Below the pieces are notes generated by a model. That model was not told the DNA's origin and ran no database searches. It was given only the letters and a program-made list of their open reading frames with translations. DNA of 64,000 bases from Datisca glomerata (Eukaryota > Streptophyta > Magnoliopsida > Cucurbitales > Datiscaceae), in assembly GCA_003255025.1 (NCBI GenBank), contig QANY01013200.1, forward strand, positions 520,001 to 584,000. The letters run 5' to 3'. The translations under genes were made by a program, and so were the position numbers. Positions within the stretch are counted from its first letter, which is position 1. Each line of letters starts with the position of its first letter. Shown piece by piece: positions 11,733-20,270 of the stretch.

Positions 11733-11801
11733 AGTCAATTCAACTAGGAAGCTTCAACAAGATTTAATCCACCATTTGCAAGGCTTAGTCAATTCAACTA
11801 G
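11733..11801 (+). repeat. 15-bp direct repeat, 54-bp offset, in the pol tail
   Basis: AGTCAATTCAACTAG occurs at 11,733-11,747 and again at 11,787-11,801. The 54-bp offset keeps frame, so Val-Asn-Ser-Thr appears twice. The first copy sits where integrase C-terminal sequence stops and tail sequence begins. That suggests the deletion that removed the GPY/F region was accompanied by a slipped or template-switched 15-mer. Confidence 0.8.
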
Positions 11802-12025
11802 TGAAGGTCTACAAGGACATCAAAGTTTTGGGATAAGTGCAACACGAGTGCAGTACAACTTGGTTCAAGTCCAAGCTATTAATGGGTTGGATTAAGTATG
11901 TAATGGGCTATTTTTGTGTTTCCTTTTGGGCTAAACGAAATTTGACTTTATTTAGAGTCCATTAGTTTTATTTAGCTTAATATAGTCTATTCTTAATTAT
12001 TTTTTTTAAAAATATAATTAGGTTA

Positions 12026-12060
12026 GTTTCCTATTCTTGAGTTTTAGAATTTTAGGAAAC
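12026..12060. other. Inverted repeat upstream of the LTR TATA box
   Basis: GTTTCCTA (12,026-12,033) and TAGGAAAC (12,053-12,060) are perfect 8-bp inverted arms with a 19-bp loop, ending 12 bp before the TATA box. It may be a remnant of the LTR's regulatory region. Confidence 0.55.
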
Positions 12061-12072
12061 CTTTGTAAATGC

Positions 12073-12080
12073 TATAAATA
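12073..12080 (+). promoter_or_regulatory. Probable LTR TATA box
   Basis: TATAAATA in the context GCTATAAATATGCC is a good plant TATA box. A start would be expected about 30 bp downstream, near 12,105-12,115. If still active it would direct transcription rightward through the GATA/GA array. No evidence of activity can come from sequence alone. Confidence 0.6.
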
Positions 12081-12530
12081 TGCCTTGCTAGAATGTTTTA
12101 AGGGTCCAGAATTTTAATTGAAGAAAAAACAAAAGGTTGTTTTTGTTTTATCTTTGTGTTCTTGAGTAGAATACATGTTTTAAGAAACATTCAAGTAGAT
12201 TGATCACCTTCTTGAAGAGTGTTTCAGAACTGGAATTCAGAAACAAGTTTTATTTACTCTAGTTCTTGATCATCTATCTAAAAAATCTATTTTTCTAGCC
12301 TTTTCTTAGGGGTTGTTACCGAATTGGTTATTGGGGTTTTCATGTTAATGCTTCGTGGGTTCCTATACATAAAGGGGTTCTCAAGCTTATTCTTGGAGAG
12401 TGAGTGAGTGAGAGAGAGAGAGAGAGTAGGAGAAGGAGCGAGCGAGAGAAAGAGTAGGAGAAGGAGCGAGCGAGCGAGAGAGAGATAGGGGGAAGAGAGA
12501 GAGAACGAGAGAGAGAGTAAGGGAGAAAGA

Positions 12531-12574
12531 TAGATATATAGATAGATAGATAGACAGATAGACAGACAAATAGA

Positions 12575-12660
<86 letters not shown>

Positions 12661-12670
12661 GATAGATAGA
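12531..12670. repeat. Compound GATA/GACA microsatellite
   Basis: GATA units flank a pure (GACA)9 run at 12,593-12,628, and single GACA or AAATAGATAG variants punctuate it. Mixed GATA/GACA composition resembles the Bkm-type repeats known from some sex chromosomes, but composition alone says nothing about linkage here. Confidence 0.92.
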
Positions 12671-13045
12671 GAGTGAGTGAGAGAGATAGATAGAGAGAAT
12701 GAGAGAGAGAAAGTTATAGAGATAGGGAGAGAGAGAGAGAGAAAGTGAGAGACTGTGAAGGAGAAAGAGAGCGAGGGAGAGAGAGTGTGTGACAGAGAGT
12801 GGGAGCGAGAGAGTGAGAGGGAGTGAGAGCGGGGGAGGGTGAGAGAGAGAAAATGAGAGAGAGAGGAGAAAGAGATGGAGACATAAAGAGAGAGAGAGAG
12901 TGAGAGAGAGGGAGAGCGGGGGGAAGAGAGAAAGAGAGAGAAAGAGAGAGAGTGAGAGAAGGAGCGAGCAAGTGAGAGAGGCAGGGGAAAGAGAGAAAGA
13001 GAGTGATAGAGAGAGCGAGGGGGGAGAGTGAGAGAGAGAGAGAGA

Positions 13046-13054
13046 GATAGATAG

Positions 13055-13085
<31 letters not shown>

Positions 13086-13159
13086 GATAGATATGTAGAT
13101 AGATAGATAGATAGATATGTAGATAGATAGATAGATAGATAAATGGATAGATAGATAGA
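13046..13159. repeat. (GATA)n tract with TATGTAGATAG variants
   Basis: The run is interrupted by two ATATGTAGATAG variants. The same variant recurs in the tracts at 14,556-14,730 and 15,994-16,137, so these are homologous positions of the unit. Confidence 0.9.
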
Positions 13160-13290
13160 GAGAGGGAGGGAGGGAGGGAGAGAGAGAGAAGGAGAGAAAG
13201 AAAGAATGAGAGATAGGGTGTGAGAGAAGGAGCGAGCAAGAGAGAGAGGGGGAAGAAAGAAAGAGAGAGAGAAAATGAGAGAGAGAGGGA

Positions 13291-13348
13291 GAAAGATAGA
13301 TAGATAGATAGATTGATAGATAGATGGATAGATAGATAGATAGATAGA
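13291..13348. repeat. (GATA)n tract with GATTGATAG variant
   Basis: A short tract with GATTGATAG and GATGGATAG variants. Its surroundings (13,160-13,420) reappear at 16,565-16,825, including GATTGATTGATAAATAG. Confidence 0.88.
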
Positions 13349-13974
13349 GAGAGAAAATGAGAGAGAGAGGGGAGAAAGAGATGGAGACATAAAGAGAGAT
13401 GGAGAGAGGGAGAGAGAGAGAGAGGGAGAGAGATAGAGGGAGAGAGAGGGAGAAAGAGACAGAATAATGGAGAGCGAGAGGGAGAGAGAGATAGAGACAA
13501 TGAGAGAGAGAAAGAGGGGAAAGAGAGAGAGATAGAGAAAATGAGAAAGAGAGGGAGAGGAGAAAGAGATGGAGACATAAAGAGAGAAAGAGTGTGTGTG
13601 TATGTGTGTGTGTGTGTGCAAAGGAGAAAGGGAGAGAGAGAGGAAGTGAGTGAAAGAGAGAAAGGGGGAGAGAGGGGGATAGAGAGAAGGAGGGAGGGTG
13701 GGAGAGAGAGAGTGAAAAAAAGAGAGAAAGAGTGTGAGAAGGAGCGAGCAAGAGAGAGAGAGGGGGAAAGAGAGAAAGAGAGAGAGAGTGACAGAGAGAG
13801 AGAGAGTGTACGAAGGGGAAAGAGAGTGAGGGAGAGAGAGAGAGAAAGTGATAGAGAGGGAGCGAGAGAATGGGAGGGAGAGAGAGAGAGAGAATGGGAG
13901 AGAGAGAGATGGAGAGAGAGATAGAGGGAAGAGAGAGAGAGAGAGAGAGAGAACGAGTGAGAGAGAGGGAGGGA

Positions 13975-14071
13975 GATAGATAGATAGATAGATAGATAGA
14001 CAAATAGACTGACAGAAAGATAGATAGATCGATAGATAGATAGATAGATAGATAGACAAACAGACAGACAT

Positions 14072-14148
<77 letters not shown>
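13975..14148. repeat. Long (GATA)n tract with CAAATAGACTGACAG interruption
   Basis: About 170 bp of GATA includes CAAATAGACTGACAG near 14,000-14,016 and a GACAGACA stretch. The last 77 bp (about 14,071-14,147) are pure. The interruption recurs in altered form at 15,416-15,566. Confidence 0.92.
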
Positions 14149-14555
14149 GAGTGAGATAGAGATAGAGATAGAAAGAGAGAACAGGAGAGAGAAAGTGACA
14201 GAGACAGGTGAGAGAGAGAACGAGAGAGAGAAATTGACAGAGACAGGGAGAGAGAGAAAGTGAAAGTGAGAGACTACGAAGGAGAAAGAGAGCGAGGGAG
14301 AGAGAGTGTGTGTGTGAGAGAGAGTGGGAGCGAGAGAGTGGGAGGGAGGGTGAGAGAGAGAAAATGAGAGAGAGAGAGGAGAAAGAGATGGAGACATAAA
14401 GAGAGAGAGTGAGAGAGAGAGAGGGAGAGCGGAGAAAGAGAGAGAGAATGAGAGAGAGTGAGAGAAGGAGCGAGCAAGAGAGAGAGGCAGGGGATAGAGA
14501 GAAAGAGAGTGAGAGAGAGAGCGGGGGGAGTGAAAGAGAGAGAGAGAGAGAGAAA

Positions 14556-14641
14556 GATAGATAGATAGATAGATAGATATGTAGATAGATAGATAGATAG
14601 ATAGATAGATATGTAGATAGATAGATAGATAGATAGATATG

Positions 14642-14703
<62 letters not shown>

Positions 14704-14730
14704 TGTAGATAGATAGATAAAAGTAGATAG
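14556..14730. repeat. Long (GATA)n tract with four ATATGTAGATAG variants
   Basis: About 175 bp of GATA is broken by ATATGTAGATAG at four spots, and ends in GATAAAAGTAGATAG. The tract at 15,994-16,137 has the same ending form (GATAAAAGATAG), which supports homology between units 2 and 3. Confidence 0.92.
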
Positions 14731-14798
14731 AGAGAGAGATGGAAAGAGAGGGAGAGAGAGAGAACTAGAGAGAGCAAGGGAGAAAGATAGATACATAG

Positions 14799-14837
<39 letters not shown>

Positions 14838-15415
14838 TAGATGGAGAGAGTGGGGAAGAGAGAGAGACAAAGAGAGAGATAGAGAGAGAGAAATAGAGAG
14901 AGAGAGAGAGAGAGAGTGTGTGTGTGTGTGTGTGCAAAGGAGAAAGGGGGAGAGAGAGAGAAAGTGAGTGAAAGGGAGAAAGGGAGAGAGGGGGAGAGAG
15001 AGAAGGAGGGAGGGTAGGAGAGAGAGTGAAAAAAAGAGAGAAAAAGTGTGAGAAGGAGCGAGCAAGAGAGAGAGAGGGGGGAAAGAGAGAGAGTGAGCGA
15101 GGAAGAAAGATAGATTGATAGATCGATAGAGAGACAGAGAGAGAGAGATGGAGAGAGAGAGAGATGGAGAGAGGGAGAGAGAGATAGAGAGAATGGGAGA
15201 GAGAGAGTTACAGAGAGAGAGGGAGAGGGAGAGAAAGTGTACGAAGGGGAAAGAGAGCGAGGGAGAGAGAGAGAGAGAGAGAAAGTGATAGAGAGGGAGT
15301 GGGAGAATGGGAGGGAGAGAGAGAGAATGGGAGAGAGAGAGATGGAGAGAGAGATAGAGGGAAGAGAGAGAGAGAGAGAGAGAATGAGAGAGAGAGAGAG
15401 GGATGGAGAGAGAGA

Positions 15416-15532
15416 GATAGATAGATAGACAGATAGACATATAGACTGACAGAAAGAGAGATAGATAGATAGATAGATAGACATACAAACATATAGATAG
15501 ATAGATAGATAGATAGACAGACAGACAAACAT

Positions 15533-15565
<33 letters not shown>

Positions 15566-15566
15566 G
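15416..15566. repeat. (GATA)n/(GACA) tract with ACATACAAACATATAG
   Basis: GATA units with GACAGATAGACATATAG and two ACAAACATATAG interruptions. It corresponds to 13,975-14,148 of unit 1. Confidence 0.9.
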
Positions 15567-15993
15567 AGTGAGATAGAGATAGAGAGTGAGATAGAGATAG
15601 AGAGAGAGAACGGGAGAGAGAAAGTGACAGAGACAGGTGAGAGAGAGAGAATGGGAGAGAGAAATTGACAGAGACAGGGAGAGAGAGAGAGAGAAAGTGA
15701 GAGACTACGAAGGAGAAAGGGAGCGAGGGAGAGAGAGTGTGTGTGTGAGAGAGAGTGGGAGCGAGAGAGTGGGAGGGAGGGTGAGAGAGAGAAAATGAGA
15801 TAGAGAGGAGAAAGAGATGGAGACATAAAGAGAGAGAGTGAGAGAGAGAGAGGGAGAGCGGGGGGAAGAGAGAAAGAGAGAGAGAATGAGAGAGAGTGAG
15901 AGAAGGAGCGAGCAAGAGAGAGAGAGGCAGGGGAAAGAGAGAAAGAGAGTGAGAGAGAGAGCGGGGGGAGTGAAAGAGAGAGAGAGAGAGAAA

Positions 15994-16019
15994 GATAGAT
16001 AGATAGATAGATAGATATG

Positions 16020-16057
<38 letters not shown>

Positions 16058-16137
16058 TATAGATATATAGATATGTAGATAGTTAGATAGATAGATATGT
16101 AGATAGATAGATAGACAGATAAAAGATAGATAGATAG
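15994..16137. repeat. (GATA)n tract with TATATAGATATATAG variants
   Basis: GATA is interrupted by ATATGTAGATAG and a TATATAGATATATAGATATG stretch. It is homologous to 14,556-14,730. Confidence 0.9.
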
Positions 16138-16205
16138 AGAGAGATGGACAAAGAGGGAGAGAGAGAGAGAACTAGAGAGAGCAAGGGAGAAAGATAGATA
16201 CATAG

Positions 16206-16236
<31 letters not shown>

Positions 16237-16707
16237 TAGATGGAGAGAGTGGGGAAGAGAGAGACAAAGAGAGAGATAGAGAGAGAAATAGAGAGAGAGA
16301 GAACGGGAGCGAGAGAGTGGGAGGGAGAGAGAGCGAGGGAGGGTGAGAGAGAGAATGAGAGAGAGAGAGAAAGAGAGGAGAAATAGATAGAGACATAGAG
16401 AGAGAGAGAGAGTGAGAGAGAGAGACAGACCTAGAGAGGAAGAGGGGGAAGAGATGGAGGCGTTCAGAAAGAGAGAGAGATAGTGTGTGTGCGTGTGTAA
16501 GGGAGAAAGGGACAGAGAGAGAGAGAAAGTGAGAGAGAGAAAGGGAGAGAGACTGGGGGGAGAGAGAGGGAGGGAGGGAGGGAGGGAGGGAGAGAAGGAG
16601 AGAAAGAAAGAATGAGAGAGGGAGAGAGTGTGAGAGAAGGAGCGAGCAAGAGAGAGAGGGGGGAAGAAAGAAAGAGAGAGAGAGAAAATGAGAGAGAGAG
16701 GGAGAAA

Positions 16708-16753
16708 GATAGATAGATAGATTGATTGATAAATAGATAGATAGATAGATAGA
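16708..16753. repeat. Short (GATA)n tract with GATTGATTGATAAATAG
   Basis: A short tetranucleotide run in a segment that repeats 13,160-13,420. The flanks AGCGAGCAAGAGAGAG and GGAGACATAAAGAGAGATGG are shared. Confidence 0.85.
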
Positions 16754-16933
16754 GAGAGAGAAAATGAGAGAGATAATGAGGGGGGAGAAACAGATGGAGA
16801 CATAAAGAGAGATGGAGAGAGGGGGAGAGAGAGAGAGGGAGAGAGACAGATAAATGGAGAGCGAGGGGGAGAGAGAGATCGAGAGAGTGAGAGGGAGAAA
16901 GAGGGGGGAGATAGATAGAGAGAGAGAGAAAAT

Positions 16934-18030
16934 AAAAGAGAGAGGAGAAAGAGATGGAGACATAAAGAGAGATAGAGTGTGTGTGTGTGGGAGTGAGAGA
17001 GATAGACACATAGAAAGAGAGAGACATAGAGAGTTAGAGACAAAGAGAGGGAGAGAGGGGGAAGAGATGGAGACATTAAGAGAGAGAGTGTGTGTGTGTG
17101 CAAAGGAGAAAGGGAGAGAGAGAGGGAAAGTGAGTGAAAGAGAGAAAGGGAGAGAGAGGGGGAGAAAGGGAGGGATAGAGGGAGAGAGAGTGAAAAAAGA
17201 GAGAAAGAGTGAGAGAAGGAGCGAGCAAGAGAGAGGGGGAAAAAGAGAAAGAGAGGGAGTGAGCGAGGAAGAAACATAGATAGATAGATCAATAGAGAGA
17301 CAGACAGAGAGAGAGATGGAGAGAGAGGGGGAGAGAGAGATAGAGAGAATGGGAGAGAGAAAGTGATAGAGAGAGGGAGGGAGAGAAAGAGTGTGTGCGA
17401 AGGAAAAAGAGAGCGAGTGAGAGAGAGAGAGAAAGTGATAGAGAAAGGGAGCGAGAGAATGGGAGGGAGAGAGAGTGAGGGAGGGTGAGAGAGAGAGAGA
17501 GAGAAAATGAGAGAGAGAGAGGAGAAAGAGATGGAGACATAAAGAGAGAGAGAGAGAGTGAGAGAGATAAACATATAGAGAGAGAGAGACATAGAGATAG
17601 ATAGACAAAGAAAGGGAGAGATGGGGAAGAGATGGAGGCATTAAGAGAGATAGAGAGTGTGTACGCGTGTATGTGTGCAAGGGAGAAAGGGAGAGAGAGA
17701 GCGAGTGAAAGTAAGTGAGAGAGAGAAAGGGAGAGAGAGGAGGGGAGAGAGGGTGGGAGAGAGAAGGAGAGAGAGAGAGAAAGAATGAGAGAGAGTGAGA
17801 GAAGGAGTGAGCAAGAGAGGGGGAAATAGAGAAAGAGAGAGTGAGAGTGAGAGAGAGCGAGAGAGAGAGCGGGAGAGAAAGATAGATGTAGAGACAGAGG
17901 GGGAGAGAGAGAGATAAAGCTAGAGAGATAGAGAGAGATAGAGAGCAAGAACGAGAGAGAGAAAGTGACAGAGAGAGGGAGAGAGAGATGGAGAAAGAGA
18001 GAGTGTGTGAAGGAGAAAGAGAGCGAGGGG

Positions 18031-18064
<34 letters not shown>

Positions 18065-20270
18065 AAGTGACAGAGTGAAAGAGATAGATAGATCTAGAGA
18101 GAGGGGGAGAGAGTCATAGAGGGAGAAAGATAAAGAGAGAGATAGAGAGAACGAGAGAGAGAAAGTGACAGAGAGAGAGGGAGAGAGAGATAGAGAAAGA
18201 GAGAGAGTACGAAGGAGAAAGAGAGCGAGGGAGAGTGACAGAGAGAGAAAGTGATAGAGAGGGAGTTCGAGAATGGGAGGGAGAGAGAGTGAGGGAGGGT
18301 GACAGAGAGATAAAATGAGAGAGAGAGAGAGAGAGAAGAGAAAGAGAAAGAGACATAAAGAGAGAGATAAAGAGAGAGAGAGTGTGAGAAAGTGAGAGAG
18401 AGAGGGAGATAAAGAGAGAGAAAGTGAGAGAGAAAGAGAGAGAGCGAGAGAGGGAGAGGAAGAAAAAGGCTGAGAGGAAGAAAGAGGGAGAGTGAGAGAG
18501 AGAGCGAGGGAGAAGGATAGATGGATAGATAGAGAGAGAGCGAGAGAGGGAGAGAGAGAGACATGGAGAGAAAAAGAGAAACAGAGCGAGAGAGGGAGAG
18601 AGGGAAGGAAACAGAGAGAGAGAAAGAGAGAGAGAGAATGAGATAGAGTACGAGAGAGAGTGCGAGAGAGAGGGAGGGAGAGTGAGACAAAGAGGCCAAA
18701 AGAGAAAGAGAGGGAGAGAGAGAGAGGGAGAGAAAGGGAGAGAGAGGAAGAGAGAGGAAGAGATGGAGAAATAGAGAGAGGGAGAGAGAGAGAGAGTGAG
18801 TGCTAGAGAAAAAGGGAGAGAGAGTGTGCGAGGGAGAAAGGGAGAGAGAGAGAGCGAGAGAAAGAGAGTGAGAGAGAGAGTGAGAGTGAGAGATAGAGAG
18901 AGTGAGAGTGGGAGCGAGAAAGTAGGAGAGGGAAGGAGGGAGAGAGGGAGAAAAGGAGCGAGAGAGAGAGGGTGGCAGAGAAAGAGAAATAGAGAGAGAG
19001 AGTGTGAGTGAGAGAGAGAGAGGGAGAGTGAGAGAGAGCAAGAGAGAGAGAAAGTGAGAGAGAGAGAGGGAGAGAGAGATTCTGAGGGAGAGAGAGGGAG
19101 GGAGAGAGAAAGAGAGAGGGAGAGAGAGATCAAGTGAGAAAGAGAAAGATGGAGTCAAAGAGAGAGGGAGAGAGAGAGAGAGTGCGAGAGAAAAAGGGAG
19201 AGAGTGTGCGAGGGAGAAAGGGAGAGAGAGCGAGAGAAAGAGAGTGAGAGAGTGAGAGTGAGAGAGAGAGTGAGAGTGGGAGCGAGAAAGTGGGAGAGGG
19301 AAGGAGGGAGAGAGGGAGAAAAGGAGCGAGAGAGAGAGGGTGGGAGAGAAAGAGAAATAGAGAGAGGGAGAGAGAGTGTGTGAGTGAGAGAGAGAGAGAG
19401 ATAGGGAGAGTGAGAGAGAGAGCAAGAGAGAGAGAAAGTGAGAGAAAGAGGGAGAGTGATTCTGAGGGAGAGATAGGGAGGGAGAGAGAAAGAGAGAGGG
19501 AGAGAGAGATCAAGTGAGAAAGAGAAAGATGGAGACAAAGAGAGATAGACACATAGAGAGAGAAACATAGAGAGAGACATACAGAGTAGAGACAAAGAGA
19601 GGGAGAGAGGGGGAAGAGATGGAGACTTTAAGAGTGAGAGAGAGAGAGTGTGTGTGTGTAAAGGAGAAAGGGAGAGAGAGAGAGAGAGAGAAAGTGAGTG
19701 AAAGTGAGAAAGGGAGAGAGAGGGGAGAGAGAGAGGGGGAGGGAGGGAGGGAGAGTGAAAAAAAGAGAGAAAGAGTGAGAGAAGGAGCGAGCAAGAGAGG
19801 GAGAGGGGGGAAAGAGAGAAAAAGAGAGAGTGAGCGAGGAAGAAAGATAGATAGATAGATCGATAGAGAGATAGAGAGAGAGAGATGGAGAGAGAGGGAG
19901 AGAGAGAGAGGTAGATAGAATGGGAGAGAGAGTGTGACAGAGAGAGGGAGAGAGAGGGAGAGGGAGAGAGAGTCTGCGAAGGAGAAAGAGAGCGAGGGAG
20001 AAAGAAAGAGAGAGAAAGTGACAGAGAGAGGGAGCGAGAGAGTGGGAGGGAGAGAGAGAGCAGAGGAGGGTGAGAGAGAGAGAGAAAATGAGAGGGAGAG
20101 GAGAAAGATAAATAAATATAGAGAGAGAGTGAGAGAGAGATAAACACATAGAGAGAGAGAGACATAGAGATAGACAGACAAAGAAAAGAAGAGAGGGGGA
20201 AGAGATGGAGGCATTAAGAGAGAGTGTGTGTGTGTATGTGTGCAAGGGAGAAAGGGAGAGAGAGAGAGAA
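16934..20270. repeat. Block D duplication, copy 1
   Basis: It matches 22,799-26,300. The paired words GAGAAAGAGATGG at 16,945 and 22,810 give an offset of 5,865; a word at 18,796 pairs with 24,627 and one at 19,290 pairs with 25,121, both at 5,831. The span about 18,540-19,540 looks essentially identical to 24,370-25,375, while the flanks show more indels. Confidence 0.85.

Larger units (their letters stand above)
10774..11895 (+). pseudogene. Ty3/gypsy pol fragment: integrase, interrupted
   Basis: Integrase inserts retrotransposon cDNA into the host chromosome. The frame is open at the left edge. It enters as the RNase H-integrase linker (YASNDCG...[10 protein letters not shown]), which is why no true start codon exists; 10,810 is merely a TTG. 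Counting from 10,810 as residue 1, the HHCC zinc-binding domain spans about residues 46-86 (His46, Cys83, Cys86), but Tyr53 stands where the second His belongs. The catalytic core keeps Asp115 (SMDFVLGLP), Asp176 (IVSDRDVKF) and Glu212 (QTEVVNKTL); there are 35 residues between the last two, the classic DD35E spacing. A TAA at 11,620-11,622 interrupts the frame, which then continues in the same frame (LPLPPNNFVG) to a TAA at 11,893. After EKQNAQ (about 11,712-11,732) the sequence jumps to a tail-like segment (RKLQQDLIHHLQ), so the GPY/F module and any chromodomain appear deleted. Non-functional. Confidence 0.92.
10774..12395 (+). mobile_element. Truncated Ty3/gypsy (chromovirus, CRM-like) retrotransposon fragment
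   Basis: This is an AT-rich island inside the purine array. It holds the 3' part of a plant Ty3/gypsy pol gene (10,774-11,895) and then noncoding LTR-like DNA (about 11,896-12,395). Both ends fail abruptly: on the left the array runs into the middle of the RNase H-integrase linker (first clear codons Glu-His-Ile-Lys at 10,774-10,785), and on the right LTR-like DNA runs into GAGTGAGTGAG. There is no 5' LTR, gag, protease, reverse transcriptase or RNase H. I see no primer-binding site and no target-site duplication. This fits a broken piece carried by array rearrangement better than an intact insertion. The phrasing of the linker and integrase ([17 protein letters not shown]) is that of plant chromoviruses, and CRM-like is my best guess for the clade. 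Confidence 0.9.
11896..12395 (+). mobile_element. LTR-like 3' noncoding part of the retrotransposon fragment
   Basis: About 500 bp of AT-rich noncoding DNA follows the pol tail. It has a TATA box with an inverted repeat just upstream, T-rich runs, and ends in unrelated GA array. The layout (TATA box about 180 bp after the pol stop) is what a U3-R-U5 region would show. I cannot place the LTR start: no TG next to a clear polypurine tract was found, and in CRM-type elements the pol frame may run into the LTR. There is no second LTR to compare, and no CA end with an adjoining primer-binding site was found before the array. Confidence 0.6.
12751..14271. repeat. Block C higher-order unit 1
   Basis: It runs from GACTGTGAAGGAGAAAGAG to the next marker. 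Contents in order are a GGGAGCGAGAGAGTGAGAGG stretch, AGATGGAGACATAAAG (about 12,873), GCGGGGGGAAGAG, a GATA tract at 13,046-13,159, a shorter one at 13,291-13,348, a GTGTGTGTATGTGTG word (about 13,592), GGAGCGAGCAAG, and a GATA tract at 13,975-14,148. Confidence 0.75.
14272..15702. repeat. Block C higher-order unit 2
   Basis: It starts at GACTACGAAGGAGAAAGAG and ends at the same word in unit 3. It carries AGATGGAGACATAAAG (about 14,386), GAGCGAGCAAGAGAG, GATA tracts at 14,556-14,730, 14,786-14,818 and 15,416-15,566, and a GTGTGTGTGTGTGTG word near 14,918. Its first 300 bp match unit 3 closely. Confidence 0.75.
12396..16933. repeat. Block C: GATA/GACA-rich polypurine array, about 1.43-1.52-kb units
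   Basis: Long GATA tracts alternate with GA-rich stretches carrying AGAAGGAGCGAGCAAGAGAG (about 12,957, 13,225, 13,739, 14,464, 15,053, 15,902 and 16,637). The unit marker GACTnnGAAGGAGAAAG lies at 12,751, 14,272 and 15,703, giving spacings of 1,521 and 1,431 bp. Within units the order is marker, GGGAGCGAGAGAGTGGGAGG, AGATGGAGACATAAAGAG, GAGCGGnGnnAAGAG, then GATA tracts. No gene was seen. Confidence 0.85.
15703..16933. repeat. Block C higher-order unit 3, shortened and passing into block D
   Basis: It repeats the first 400 bp of unit 2 nearly exactly, then the GATA tract at 15,994-16,137 and a short one at 16,193-16,226. After 16,300 it carries words also seen in unit 1 (13,160-13,420 matches 16,565-16,825), so it is a mosaic of two positions of the unit. 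Confidence 0.7.

Noticed and set aside
11647..11895. A separate small gene after the integrase stop
   Set aside because: It is in the same frame as integrase, 27 bp after the stop codon, and continues the polyprotein, so it is the decayed C-terminal part.
12290..12400. tRNA primer-binding site at the right end of the LTR-like DNA
   Set aside because: No match to a Met-tRNA 3'-end complement (TGGTATCAGAGC-like) is visible before the GA array begins.
12531..14148. Evidence that this is a sex chromosome (Bkm-like GATA/GACA)
   Set aside because: Such tetranucleotides occur on autosomes of many species. Nothing else in the window supports sex linkage.
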